The translations under genes and the position numbers were made by a program. Under the pieces are notes generated by a model, which worked only from the letters and a program-made list of their open reading frames with translations, had not been told where the DNA came from and made no database searches. A stretch of DNA of 64,000 nt, from assembly GCF_002531725.1 (NCBI RefSeq), contig NZ_NWSQ01000004.1, forward strand, positions 62,001 to 126,000, written 5' to 3'. The DNA is from Rhizobium sp. L43 (lineage in GTDB: Bacteria > Pseudomonadota > Alphaproteobacteria > Rhizobiales > Rhizobiaceae). Shown piece by piece: positions 43,933 to 51,855 of the stretch. Each line of letters starts with the position of its first letter. The first letter of the stretch is position 1.

Positions 43933-43940
43933 GGTCCACC

Positions 43941-44300
43941 TCAGTCCGGCAGGGTCAGCATTCTTACGGGCCTCAGTTCGACGGCGCCGAAACGCGCCGA
44001 AGGAATCCGCCCGGCAATCTCCCTGGCTTTCTCGATACCAGGCGCCTCGATCACATAGAAACCGGCCAGATGCTCCTTCGTCTCGACATAGGGGCCGTCG
44101 GTGGCCGAGAGCCTGTTGTCTCGAACACACAGCACGGTCGCCTTGTCGGGCATCTCAAGTGCATCGGCATGGATCATGATGCCGTCGCGACGCAGTTCCT
44201 CGTCGAAGGCAAAATGCGCTTTGACGAGTTCATCGGTCTCTGCCGAGGTCAGTGTGCCGTCGGTGTCGGCGCAATTGTAGATCAGGCAGATGTAGCGCAT
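43941..44300 (-). CDS. YCII/DGPF-domain protein, copy 1
   Basis: A 119-residue protein of the YCII-related (DGPF) family: MRYICLIYNCADTDGTL at the start and the DGPYVETKEHLAGFYVIEA motif at about residues 67-85. Genes of this family are consistently found with ECF42 sigma factors and may act as partners or regulators. It is the copy closest to the sigma factor, with an 8-base gap, and is more diverged than the other two. Confidence 0.9.
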   Translation of the reverse strand: MRYICLIYNCADTDGTLTSAETDELVKAHFAFDEELRRDGIMIHADALEMPDKATVLCVRDNRLSATDGPYVETKEHLAGFYVIEAPGIEKAREIAGRIPSARFGAVELRPVRMLTLPD

Positions 44301-44303
44301 GGT

Positions 44304-44663
44304 TCAGCACTCCTCCTTGATCGAATAGGCCGGCCGCACCTCGATCGAGCCGTAGCGCGCCACGGGAAAAGTGGCGGCGATTGCGGTTGCTTCTTCCATG
44401 TCTTTTGCCTCGATCAGCACGAAGCCGCCGAGATGTTCCTTGATTTCGGCGAAGGGGCCATCGGTCGCCGTCACCGCATTGTCGCGGACCCTGACCGTCA
44501 TCGCCGTCGAGGGCTCGCGCAGCGCCAGCGCCACCAGCAGGTGGCCGCTGTCGCGCAGCCTGTCGTCGTTGATGATCGAATCCTGCGTCAGCTTTTCGCC
44601 GTCCTCGGCGGAAATGGCGCTGATTTTTGCGGTTTCGAACCAGACCTGGCAAAGATATTTCAT
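44304..44663 (-). CDS. YCII/DGPF-domain protein, copy 2
   Basis: A 119-residue paralogue with MKYLCQVWFETAKISAISA and DGPFAEIKEHLGGFVLIEA. Same length as copies 1 and 3. I set the start at 44663 (MKYLC), matching the family; an upstream in-frame start would add 29 residues. The gap to copy 1 is 3 bases. Confidence 0.92.
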   Translation of the reverse strand: MKYLCQVWFETAKISAISAEDGEKLTQDSIINDDRLRDSGHLLVALALREPSTAMTVRVRDNAVTATDGPFAEIKEHLGGFVLIEAKDMEEATAIAATFPVARYGSIEVRPAYSIKEEC

Positions 44664-44673
44664 CGCCGTCTCC

Positions 44674-45033
44674 TCACGCTTGTTTGCCGAAGGCATGAAT
44701 GGGCCTGACCTCGATCGCGCCGAGTTTGGCAAGCGGGATGCCGGCGGCAACGCGGATCGCTTCGTTGAGATCCTTCGCCTCGATCAGGATGAAGCCGCCG
44801 AGCGCCTCCTTCGTCTCGGCGAAGGGACCGTCCGTCACCGACATCTCGCCATTGCGCACCCGCACGGTCACCGCCGCTTTCGGCGGCTGCAGCGCCTGGG
44901 CGACGATCATATGGCCGCTTTCGACGAGGTCCTTGTCATAGTTCCAGGAATTGGTGTCGAGCTCGGCCTTCTCCTCTTTCGTCATGGCGTCGAGTATCCC
45001 GCCATCGAACCAGACCTGACAGAGATATTTCAT
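44674..45033 (-). CDS. YCII/DGPF-domain protein, copy 3
   Basis: A 119-residue paralogue beginning MKYLCQVWFDGGILDAMTK with DGPFAETKEALGGFILIEA. It is the promoter-proximal gene of a four-gene operon (three YCII, one sigma factor). Copies 2 and 3 share most of the N-terminus, so they arose by tandem duplication. No operator was assigned in the 169-base gap to the divergent small protein at 45203. Confidence 0.92.
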   Translation of the reverse strand: MKYLCQVWFDGGILDAMTKEEKAELDTNSWNYDKDLVESGHMIVAQALQPPKAAVTVRVRNGEMSVTDGPFAETKEALGGFILIEAKDLNEAIRVAAGIPLAKLGAIEVRPIHAFGKQA

Positions 45034-45202
45034 CGCAGACAGCCTCCCTGTAAGTGTTGAATGTGAGTGTTCAATAACCCTGGACGACCGAGCCAGACGC
45101 ATTTCGACAGCGACGGAAAAAAATCTTTTGTGCCGGTCCTATGTCGAAATCGCAAGGCAGCACTCGACAAGGCTTCGTCGAAACCTGTCGAGGAGAATGG
45201 CA

Positions 45203-45415
45203 ATGAGTATTCTTGAAATTACGCTGGCAAGCCAGATCTGGGCGCGCCGCCATGAAAAGCGTGAGCCGGAGTTCCTCGAAAGCGATGGGCTGAAGATTCT
45301 CCAGCGCGTCGCTTTCGCCTTCCTGGCCTTCACCCTATTGATCGCAGGGCTGAATATGGCCGCCGGCAGGCCGCAGATGCTCGCGCAGCAGTCGGTGCCT
45401 CTCACGGAGAGATGA
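45203..45415 (+). CDS. Small membrane protein, unknown
   Basis: A 70-residue product (MSILEITLASQIWARRHEKR) with one membrane helix (VAFAFLAFTLLIAGLNMAA). The ATG at 45203 has GAGGAGA seven bases upstream. I do not recognise a family. It is flanked by a promoter-like gap and a hairpin near its stop. It is oriented opposite to the sigma factor operon. Confidence 0.55.
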   Translation: MSILEITLASQIWARRHEKREPEFLESDGLKILQRVAFAFLAFTLLIAGLNMAAGRPQMLAQQSVPLTER

Positions 45416-45416
45416 G

Positions 45417-45442
45417 GAAACGGCCTATTGGAAGGCCGTTTC
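45417..45442. terminator. Hairpin between convergent small protein and amn genes
   Basis: GAAACGGCC (45417-45425) pairs with GGCCGTTTC (45434-45442) with an 8-base loop. It overlaps the last codons of amn and follows the stop of the small protein by one base, so it could terminate either. Confidence 0.5.
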
Positions 45443-46927
45443 GAAGAAGCTGCGCAGCTTGCGCGAATGCAGCGCTTCCTTCGGCATGGCGGCCAGCTTC
45501 TGGACGGCACGGATGCCGATCTGCAGATGCTGGTTGACCTGCGTGCGGTAGAAAGCCGTTGCCATGCCCGGCAGCTTCAATTCGCCGTGCAGCGGCTTGT
45601 CGGAAACGCAGAGCAGCGTGCCGTAGGGCACGCGGAAGCGGAAGCCGTTGGCGGCGATCGTCGCCGATTCCATATCGAGCGCGATGGCGCGCGCCTGGGA
45701 GAGCCGCTTCACCGGCCCGCGCTGGTCGCGCAGTTCCCAGTTGCGGTTGTCGATCGTGCCGACCGTGCCGGTGCGCATGATGCGTTTCAGCTCGAAACCC
45801 TCATAGCCGGTGATTTCGGCGACGGCGGCTTCCAGCGCCACCTGCACTTCGGCCAGCGCCGGAATCGGCACCCAGACCGGCAGGTCGTCGTCGAGAACAT
45901 GGTCCTCGCGCATATAGGCGTGGGCGAGAACATAATCGCCGAGCCGCTGACTGTTGCGGAGACCGGCGCAATGGCCGAGCATCAGCCAGGCATGCGGGCG
46001 CAACACGGCGACGTGGTCGGTGATCGTCTTGGCGTTGGAGGGGCCGACGCCGATATTGATCATGGTGATCCCGGCATGGCCCTTCTTCTTCAGATGGTAG
46101 GCCGGCATCTGCGGCAGGCGGGTCAGCGTCGCATCCGTTTCCGGCGCGTTCGAGCCGGGCAGGGTGACGACATTGCCGGGCTCGACAAAGGCGGTATAGC
46201 CGTCGCCGCCCTCCGCCATCAGCTTGCGCGCCCAGCCGCAGAATTCGTCGATATAGAACTGGTAGTTCGTAAACAGCACGAAATTCTGGAAATGCTCGGC
46301 ATGTGTCGCCGTATAATGCGACAGGCGGGCGAGCGAATAGTCGATGCGTTGCGCGGTAAACGGCGCCAGCGGCGAGGGCTCTCCCGGCGGCGGGATATAT
46401 TCGCCGTTGGCGATCTCGTCATCGGTGGTGTTGAGGTCGGGCGTATCGAAAATATCGCGCATCGGAACGTCGATGAAGGCGTTGGTCGATGCTTCCACAT
46501 GCGCGCCCTCGCCGAAGGCGAAGTGCAAGGGGATCGGCGTCGTCGATTCCGAGACGATGACAGGAACATTGTGGCTCTTCACCAAGAGCGCCAGCTGCTC
46601 CTTCAAGTAATGCTTGAAGAGCTTCGGCCGGGTGACTGTCGTCGTATAAATGCCCGGCGCCGTGACATGGCCGTAGGAAAGACGCGAATCGACATGGCCA
46701 AAGCTTGTCGTCTCGATGCTGACCTGCGGATAGAAAGCACGGTAGCGGGAAGAGATCGGCGCGCCCTGCGCAAGCTCGGTGAAGCTCTTGATCAGGAACG
46801 CCGTATTGCGCTCATAAAGCGCCGTCAGCGCTTCCACGGCCTTGGCGGGATCATCGAAGCTCTGCGGCTGGAAAGGGGGTGGTGAGGATATGTCGAGCGG
46901 CGACAAAGGGGAGATTCGTTTGTTCAT
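45425..46927 (-). CDS. amn: AMP nucleosidase
   Basis: A 500-residue enzyme that cleaves AMP to adenine and ribose 5-phosphate for purine salvage and adenylate control. The N-terminal regulatory domain of about 180 residues contains VSIETTSFGHVDSRLSYGH, and the C-terminal phosphorylase-fold catalytic domain contains GITMINIGVGPSNAKTITDH, ALDMESATIAANGFRFRVPY and TLLCVSDKPLHGELKLPG. The Met-Glu-Ser phosphate-binding segment (DMESATIA) and Asp of CVSDKP are present. Length matches the family. Single gene. Confidence 0.96.
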   Translation of the reverse strand: MNKRISPLSPLDISSPPPFQPQSFDDPAKAVEALTALYERNTAFLIKSFTELAQGAPISSRYRAFYPQVSIETTSFGHVDSRLSYGHVTAPGIYTTTVTRPKLFKHYLKEQLALLVKSHNVPVIVSESTTPIPLHFAFGEGAHVEASTNAFIDVPMRDIFDTPDLNTTDDEIANGEYIPPPGEPSPLAPFTAQRIDYSLARLSHYTATHAEHFQNFVLFTNYQFYIDEFCGWARKLMAEGGDGYTAFVEPGNVVTLPGSNAPETDATLTRLPQMPAYHLKKKGHAGITMINIGVGPSNAKTITDHVAVLRPHAWLMLGHCAGLRNSQRLGDYVLAHAYMREDHVLDDDLPVWVPIPALAEVQVALEAAVAEITGYEGFELKRIMRTGTVGTIDNRNWELRDQRGPVKRLSQARAIALDMESATIAANGFRFRVPYGTLLCVSDKPLHGELKLPGMATAFYRTQVNQHLQIGIRAVQKLAAMPKEALHSRKLRSFFETAFQ

Positions 46928-47102
46928 GGCGCATTATAGAGAGTTGTTTTTGACAAGCAAACGACGCGCGCCGGCGGAATCCGATTATTTTATCTTCTTG
47001 CCTGTGGGATGCGAATGGTTGTCGCCCAAAAGTGCGCAGCGGTTTTGGGGCAACGACATGCATAAATCAAAGACCTGAAGCGCATCGCAGGATGCGCTCT
47101 AG

Positions 47103-47282
47103 TCATCGCACCGACGGCGCGCAGAAGTTGCCGTTTCTCTCCAGGCAGGTATAGCTCGCCCCGAAATGCGACTGGGCGCCGCCGCCGCCATTGTGCACCA
47201 CGACCGCTGAAAAGGTGATCGCGAAGATCGCCGCAAACAGCGTGATGATGCTGAAGCGTCTTGCAAAAATATAGATGTTCAT
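47103..47282 (-). CDS. Small membrane-anchored or secreted peptide
   Basis: A 59-residue product starting MNIYIFARRFSIITLFAAIF, with one hydrophobic helix that may be a signal anchor, then a short tail with two cysteines (YTCLERNGNFCAPSVR). GGGGGTAAGG precedes the ATG. The upstream in-frame start is not needed. I recognise no family. Confidence 0.6.
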   Translation of the reverse strand: MNIYIFARRFSIITLFAAIFAITFSAVVVHNGGGGAQSHFGASYTCLERNGNFCAPSVR

Positions 47283-47475
47283 CGCCTTACCCCCGATACG
47301 CACTTCATCGTGGCATGAGTTTTGCCATGCGACGGCTGAACGAGTGCTGAGATACCAGTTCATCCTCCGTTCAGCTTGCGGGGCAGGCTCGGCTAGGTCG
47401 CCGGCGTCGACATGCTTGGCGTGTCGGATGATGTCTGAGCGGGATGCTTTGCGATCCGCTTATAAGTCGGCTCGG

Positions 47476-47772
47476 CTATTCTTGGGTCGGCCAATCCCGC
47501 GCGGTATGGATTACACGCAAGATGACGACGCTTTCACGTCCCGCGATCGGCCGCAGCTCATAGGAAATGATGTAGGGGAACCGGGTGAGGGATTTTTCAT
47601 AAGTGCCGGTTACTCGTCCCAGCCGACCGGTTGCAAATTCGCCAAGTTTCTTGCCGGCATCCTCGATGGCGTCCAGCACCCTTTCGGCGGCATCGGGGTT
47701 GTCGCTTGCGATGTAACGCAGAATTTCCAGATTATCCTGGTGTGCTTCCTTCGACCAAAGAACCGGCCTCAT
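47476..47772 (-). CDS. ParE/RelE-family toxin
   Basis: A 98-residue toxin of the RelE/ParE superfamily: MRPVLWSKEAHQDNLEILRY at the N-terminus, core LTRFPYIISYELRP and a C-terminal VILRVIHTARDWP, the VxILRVxHxxRxWP pattern typical of ParE. It overlaps the antitoxin by 4 bases (ATGA). ParE toxins act on DNA gyrase; type cannot be proven from sequence. Confidence 0.9.
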   Translation of the reverse strand: MRPVLWSKEAHQDNLEILRYIASDNPDAAERVLDAIEDAGKKLGEFATGRLGRVTGTYEKSLTRFPYIISYELRPIAGRESVVILRVIHTARDWPTQE

Positions 47773-48038
47773 CCGCGCGGAGTCTTTTTCCGCTTGGCGT
47801 CCTTTATGACCTGACGCATTTCGGCGACAGCCTGATCGTGCGGTATAACGCGCCCGGCTGCCGCATCGGCCATACCGCGTTTGATACCCTCGATGATTTC
47901 AAGCTCGCGCTCCACATAGGCCGCTACGGCCTCGCCGGCGAGGAATGATTTGCTGCGTTGCGTGTCGGCCGCAATCCTTTCGAGCTTTTCTTTGATGTCG
48001 GGGCGGACCCGAATTGTCATGGTCGTGCTGGCGGCCAT
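47769..48038 (-). CDS. Ribbon-helix-helix antitoxin (ParD/CopG-like)
   Basis: An 89-residue antitoxin. The N-terminus (TTMTIRVRPDIKEKLERIAA) forms the ribbon and first helix of an RHH DNA-binding domain, followed by KSFLAGEAVAAYVERELEI and a C-terminal arm, rich in Arg/Lys/Asp, that would wrap the toxin. I used the ATG at 48038 because the RHH begins immediately after it. The toxin gene follows with a 4-base overlap. A palindrome lies upstream. Confidence 0.9.
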   Translation of the reverse strand: MAASTTMTIRVRPDIKEKLERIAADTQRSKSFLAGEAVAAYVERELEIIEGIKRGMADAAAGRVIPHDQAVAEMRQVIKDAKRKKTPRG

Positions 48039-48061
48039 TTCGAACACTCCTGTGCTGAAGT

Positions 48062-48069
48062 GTGTACAC
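48062..48069. promoter_or_regulatory. Toxin-antitoxin operator candidate
   Basis: GTGTACAC, an exact 8-base palindrome, sits 24 bases before the antitoxin start, next to further TGTG/CACA tracts. RHH antitoxins bind short palindromes of this size for autorepression. Confidence 0.45.
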
Positions 48070-48113
48070 TCTAACACATATCGGCCCGGCCCGGCTATCC
48101 GCCCCGTATTCTC

Positions 48114-48452
48114 TCAGAGCCGCGTCCAGGTCTGCGACTTGCAGAGGATCTTCATCACGCAGCCCTGCATCCTCAGCGAATCGCCGGAAATCTTGCCGGA
48201 GCCGCTATAGGTTTTCTCGGCGGCCGGGTCGGTGATTTCGCCGGCATAGCTGCCGTCGGTTCCGGCAAGCGTGCCGATCTTCCGGCCGGCATATTTGCCG
48301 GTCTTCAGCGTCACGCAATAACTGCCGCCGCAGGATGCGATCACTGCCGTATCGCCGGCGGCCGTCTTCCACTTGCCGACAATCGGCTCCTCGGCATGCG
48401 CGATACCCGCGATCACTGTTACGGCTGCGGCGAGAACGAAGCTGCGGATCAT
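48114..48452 (-). CDS. DUF2147-like exported protein
   Basis: A 112-residue exported protein with signal peptide ending GIAHA-EEP and a C-terminal beta-rich domain (VGKWKTAAGDTAVIASCGGS). The central GKWKT and the Cys pairs (ASCGGSYCV; QGCVMKILCKSQTW) match DUF2147-type rhizobial proteins. GGAGGAAAAG before the ATG at 48452 sets the start. It lies 75 bases upstream of the toxin-antitoxin pair in the same direction; function unknown. Confidence 0.8.
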   Translation of the reverse strand: MIRSFVLAAAVTVIAGIAHAEEPIVGKWKTAAGDTAVIASCGGSYCVTLKTGKYAGRKIGTLAGTDGSYAGEITDPAAEKTYSGSGKISGDSLRMQGCVMKILCKSQTWTRL

Positions 48453-48793
48453 CTTTTCCTCCATGATGTCCTTGATCGGTCGCGAAAATAACTGACGCGA
48501 ACGTAAAGGTAAATACGCGCCGTCGCTTCTCTGAAACCGGGGGAAAAACACGGGAAAAAAGCTGTCTGGCGAACGTGCAGCGATGTCGCCTGCTGATTTC
48601 ATGATGAACGATCCCTTTATTTTCAAATATGAATCTTTCGTAAAATTGAAGCCGAAATCCTTAATTCGCAAGGCATCCGATGTTTAACAAAAACCCAAAT
48701 TTACCAAGCATTTGCACTTTGTTTGTCTCAAATTAATCATGCATTTTAGGCGTTTTTTGAAAGCCGTTTGGCATAGTGAACCCATCAAACGAG
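48453..48793. other. AT-rich intergenic region upstream of Sel1
   Basis: A long gap between the DUF2147 protein and the Sel1 leader, notably AT-rich between 48600 and 48780 (tttaacaaaaacccaaatttaccaag region). It probably contains the divergent promoters. I find no gene; the short open frames have no family resemblance. Confidence 0.5.
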
Positions 48794-48850
48794 CGGGGCA
48801 AACCCGCCGGACCGCAAGGGCCGCAAGCCGCGATAGACGGCAAGGCCCCG
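48794..48850 (+). ncRNA. Structured leader upstream of the Sel1 gene
   Basis: CGGGGC (48794-48799) pairs with GCCCCG (48845-48850). Inside are two stems: GGACC-GCAA-GGGCC (48809-48822, GNRA loop) and GCCG-CGATAGA-CGGC (48827-48841). Joining segments are AAACCCGCC, GCAA and AAG. This three-way junction lies 46 bases before the Sel1 ATG. It recalls the c-di-GMP-I (GEMM) riboswitch layout (GGGCAAACC and GCAA-GCC), but the typical 3' receptor is missing, so ligand binding is only a hypothesis. Confidence 0.45.
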
Positions 48851-48896
48851 AGGTAAAACAGGGTAAGTCATAAACAGGCTAACAGGGATAAAACCG

Positions 48897-49163
48897 ATGG
48901 CACGCTTTGAAATGCACAATGCTGAAACGGCCACCATGGGTGGCGACAACAGCGCCGATGTCTTCTGCGAAATGGGTCTGATGTATGCGACCGGCCGCGG
49001 CTGCGAAATCGATCTCGTCGCTGCCCACAAGTGGCTGAACATCGCCGCAATCAAGGGCAACGATCGCGCCGCCGAGCTTCGTGCCGACGTCGCCGCCGCC
49101 ATGGACAAGATGCAGATCGTCGCAGCGCTGCGCGCTGCCCGCGAATGGATGACGGTTCACTGA
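48897..49163 (+). CDS. Small Sel1-repeat protein
   Basis: An 88-residue protein with one clear Sel1 unit: VFCEMGLMYATGRGCEIDLVAAHKWLNIAAIKGND, ending in a conserved amphipathic helix (VAAAMDKMQIVAALRAAREW). It lacks a signal peptide. Short conserved proteins like this occur across rhizobia. It is preceded by a structured leader and followed by hairpins. Function unknown; Sel1 units mediate protein contacts. Confidence 0.85.
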   Translation: MARFEMHNAETATMGGDNSADVFCEMGLMYATGRGCEIDLVAAHKWLNIAAIKGNDRAAELRADVAAAMDKMQIVAALRAAREWMTVH

Positions 49164-49169
49164 AACCAA

Positions 49170-49188
49170 CCTGCCGGCATTCGGCAGG
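49170..49188 (+). terminator. Hairpin after the Sel1 gene
   Basis: CCTGCCG (49170-49176) pairs with CGGCAGG (49182-49188) around GCATT, 6 bases after the stop codon. There is no T-run, so termination may depend on the second, larger hairpin downstream. Confidence 0.5.
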
Positions 49189-49259
49189 ACGATATAACAA
49201 CCTCGGAAAGAGGGGGCTGGCGGGGCGCTTTGGACGGGGCCGATGCCGGGAGAAGCGAG

Positions 49260-49288
49260 CCGCGACCGGGATCCTCCACCGGTCGCGG
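49260..49288. terminator. Terminator between Sel1 and aminotransferase genes
   Basis: CCGCGACCGG (49260-49269) pairs with CCGGTCGCGG (49279-49288), with a 9-base loop and TTCTT following on the plus strand. It separates two convergent genes. Confidence 0.65.
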
Positions 49289-49301
49289 TTCTTGCCATTT
49301 A

Positions 49302-50414
49302 TCAGCCGATCTTTTTCAGCACCTGCTGCAGCGCGTCTTCGAGGAGCGCCATGTCAGTCTCCGGCCCGACGCTGACGCGGATGCAGCGATTGAGCGGCGC
49401 GACACCTGGCATGCGGATGAAGACGCCGCGTTCCATCAGTCCGTCGACGATCGCGCGTGCGTAAACGCCGTCGCGGCCGGCGTCGATCGCCACGAAATTC
49501 GTTGCCGAGGGCAGGGGCTTGAGACCGTTCGCCCGGGCGATGCCGCCGATCCGTTCCCGCGCCGCGTGGATTTTCCCGACCACCTCGGCGAGATAGGCCT
49601 GGTCCTTGAGGGCGGCGAGCGCTGCCGCCGTCGCCAGCCGGTTCATGCCGAAATGATTGCGGATCTTGTCGAAGGCCTGCGCCGTGCCCGGCGTCGAGAT
49701 CACATAACCGATGCGTGCGCCGGCAAGCCCGTAGGCCTTCGAGAAAGTGCGGGTGCGAACGACGTTCGGCAGTTCAATCAGTGAGGCGATCGACGGCAGC
49801 GACCCTGCCGGCCCGGTCTCGCTATAGGCCTCGTCGAGCACCAGCAGCGTCGTCTCGGGCAGCGCCCGGGCGAACGCGACGATGCTCTCGGCATCCCACC
49901 AGCTTCCCATCGGATTGTCGGGATTGGCGAAATAGACGAGCGGCGTATTCTCGCGTTTGACGGCATCGAGCAGGCCGTCGAGATCCTCGCGGTCGCTGGC
50001 ATAGGGAACGCTCACCAGCCGGCCGCCGAAACCGGTGACATGGAAGTTGAAGGTCGGGTAGGCGCCGAGCGAGGTGACGACGGGTGCGCCCGGCTCGATC
50101 ACCAGCCGGACGATCTGGCCGAGCAATTCGTCGATGCCGCTGCCGATGGCGATATTGGCGGGGGAGACGCCGAGATGGGCGGCAAGCGCTTGCCTCAGCG
50201 CGAAATTCTCCGGATCATTGTATTTCCAGATATTGCGGGCCTCCTCACGCATCGCCGCAAATACCGAAGCGGCCGGGCCGAAGCCGTTCTCATTGGCGCC
50301 GATGCGCGCGAGAACGGCAAGTCCGCGCTGGCGCTCGATCGCCTCGGGGCCGACGAAGGGAACTGTGGAGGGCAGGGCGCTGGCGAGGGGAGTGAAGCGC
50401 GAAAAGGCGGACAT
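49302..50414 (-). CDS. Histidinol-phosphate aminotransferase-like PLP enzyme
   Basis: A 370-residue class I/II aminotransferase in the HisC group. Seen: IGANENGFGPAASVFAAM near residue 40, the binding motif SLGAYPTFNFH near 120, FANPDNPMGSWW near 165, LDEAYSE near 202 and the PLP-lysine motif RTFSKAYGLAGARIGYV near 230. I used the ATG at 50414 (MSAFSRFTPL), as the upstream in-frame start adds a non-family tail. No other his genes are near, so it may be a paralogue acting on another substrate. Confidence 0.88.
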   Translation of the reverse strand: MSAFSRFTPLASALPSTVPFVGPEAIERQRGLAVLARIGANENGFGPAASVFAAMREEARNIWKYNDPENFALRQALAAHLGVSPANIAIGSGIDELLGQIVRLVIEPGAPVVTSLGAYPTFNFHVTGFGGRLVSVPYASDREDLDGLLDAVKRENTPLVYFANPDNPMGSWWDAESIVAFARALPETTLLVLDEAYSETGPAGSLPSIASLIELPNVVRTRTFSKAYGLAGARIGYVISTPGTAQAFDKIRNHFGMNRLATAAALAALKDQAYLAEVVGKIHAARERIGGIARANGLKPLPSATNFVAIDAGRDGVYARAIVDGLMERGVFIRMPGVAPLNRCIRVSVGPETDMALLEDALQQVLKKIG

Positions 50415-50518
50415 GCGAAGGCAGTTTCCCGGGCATATTGACAATTGACGAAACAATAGGCCCGGGCCCGGCCAACGCAAGCAAGATTATTTCTGCAGCA
50501 AGCCTGTTACGGGACGGT

Positions 50519-50920
50519 TCACGCCCTGAAGATCGGCGCGCGCCGGGCGGCGATCGCTTCCATGTTGCCGACGAGGAAATCGGTGCGGACGACGCGGCGC
50601 AGAACCTCGGGGTCCATGATGTTGATGAACCGTACGCCGATGCGTTCCTTGTGGCGATAGACCTCTGCGCAGCCGATGCGATAGGCGAGGCCGAGAATGT
50701 TGAGATAATAATGCTTCGGCAGACCGGCGGTGGTCGATACGATGAACGTGGCGCCGCCCTGCGAGATGTCGATGATCTCGGCGCTTCGCATGGAGACGCC
50801 GGTGAGGCACGGCCGGACGGCGACGATGCGGGCTGGCCGCTTGACGCTGAACTCTTCCCAGCGCAGGTCGTAGACAGCGGATTTGACCGTGGCAAGGTGG
50901 GTAGCGCGGAGCATAGTCAT
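50519..50920 (-). CDS. PilZ-domain protein, copy 1
   Basis: A 133-residue PilZ-like c-di-GMP effector candidate. The core is KRPARIVAVRPCLTGVSMRS, then AEIIDISQGGATFIV, which matches the [D/N]xSxxG motif; the RxxxR arginines are less clear (KRPAR). The ATG at 50920 has GGAG eight bases upstream. It stands alone and is followed by an intergenic gap. Confidence 0.82.
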   Translation of the reverse strand: MTMLRATHLATVKSAVYDLRWEEFSVKRPARIVAVRPCLTGVSMRSAEIIDISQGGATFIVSTTAGLPKHYYLNILGLAYRIGCAEVYRHKERIGVRFINIMDPEVLRRVVRTDFLVGNMEAIAARRAPIFRA

Positions 50921-51339
50921 CTTACATTCTCCGTCAGTCAGGGCACATTTGGGGTTCTTGCTCCAGCCAACGTCACATGAATGTTTTGCACATTCGTCAA
51001 AGATAAAATGACAATTTTAACGAGTTTAAATTTTGTTCCCAAGCGGGACGCTCGATGTGCATTATCGGGACGCGGGGCTTTCATTCGAGCCGGGGATTCT
51101 GCCGGCGAAATATCCGTCAGCGCCGTCGGTAATGTGCTCCGGGCCATGTCGATGAGGCTATGGCCGAGGTGCCGGTGGCGCAGCTTGGCGAAATTGATGA
51201 TGTCACAGCTGCCATAGGCCGGCCGGAGCGCCGGGCGTTCGATTTCGGCGCAATTTCCCGAACTCTTTCAATTGCCGGGCGTTCTGCCTTGATCGATGAA
51301 GCACGGCGCGCTTCGAATGACGACAGCGAGGAGTTGAAT
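50921..51339. other. Intergenic region before host-attachment gene
   Basis: A 419-base gap separating the PilZ gene from a gene in the opposite direction. The portion 50980-51045 is AT-rich (ttaacgagtttaaattttg) and may hold promoters. A small open frame with poor family resemblance overlaps it, but I could not support it as a gene. Confidence 0.45.
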
Positions 51340-51786
51340 ATGACCAACGTCAAAATCCCTTGGGAATCATGGGTGGTGGTCTGTGATGGAGCCAAGGCTC
51401 TGATCATGCAGAATGCCGGCGATGCCCAGCTGGTGAACCTGAAGGTGCTGGAAACCCTGACGCAGCCGAGCGCGCCGGATCGCGAAATTGGCGCCGATAA
51501 GCCCGGCCGGACCCATGCCGCAGACGGCTTCAGCGGCAGCGCTGTCGAGGAGACCAGCTGGCAGGATCAGGCCGAAGCCGAATTTCTGAAACAGGTGGCG
51601 GAAAAGCTCGATGAGCTGGTGCAGGAAAAGAATGCCCGTCGCATCGTCCTCGTTGCCCCGCCGAAGGCGCTCGGCACATTGCGGCCGGCGCTCCGCGCCG
51701 ATACGCAGGCGGTGATCACCGCTGAGGTGGCGAAGGATTATACCAATATGCCGGTCGACGAGATCGAGCGGCATCTCGCTGCCTGA
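51340..51786 (+). CDS. Host attachment family protein
   Basis: A 148-residue protein with the host-attachment (AtsE-type) family pattern: KIPWESWVVVCDGAKALIMQ at the N-terminus, HAADGFSGSAVEETSWQDQA in the middle and RRIVLVAPPKALGTLRPAL near the C-terminal third. It is a small cytoplasmic release-factor-like fold, with no signal peptide; in Agrobacterium related proteins affect plant-cell attachment. GAGGAG upstream marks the ATG at 51340. The name rests on family resemblance; the mechanism is unclear. Confidence 0.88.
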   Translation: MTNVKIPWESWVVVCDGAKALIMQNAGDAQLVNLKVLETLTQPSAPDREIGADKPGRTHAADGFSGSAVEETSWQDQAEAEFLKQVAEKLDELVQEKNARRIVLVAPPKALGTLRPALRADTQAVITAEVAKDYTNMPVDEIERHLAA

Positions 51787-51824
51787 GTCGTTCGCAGCAA
51801 TGAGCCGTTCGCAGTAACTTGAGG

Positions 51825-51850
51825 AAACGCGGGTCGAGAGGCCCGCGTTT
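51825..51850. terminator. Bidirectional terminator
   Basis: AAACGCGGG (51825-51833) pairs perfectly with CCCGCGTTT (51842-51850), giving T4 on the plus strand and three T's plus on the minus. It lies between the convergent host-attachment and LysR genes. Confidence 0.82.
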
Positions 51851-51855
51851 TCGCC

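Noticed and set aside
46842-47078. A 78-codon open frame on the plus strand crossing the amn start
   Set aside because: Overlaps the N-terminal coding region of amn on the other strand and shows no family resemblance.
47379-47450. A possible tRNA-like GC-rich fold
   Set aside because: No tRNA arms with the conserved T-loop or CCA-end sequence could be drawn.
50981-51217. A 78-codon open frame upstream of the host-attachment gene
   Set aside because: No SD and no family pattern; AT-rich start region looks like promoter.
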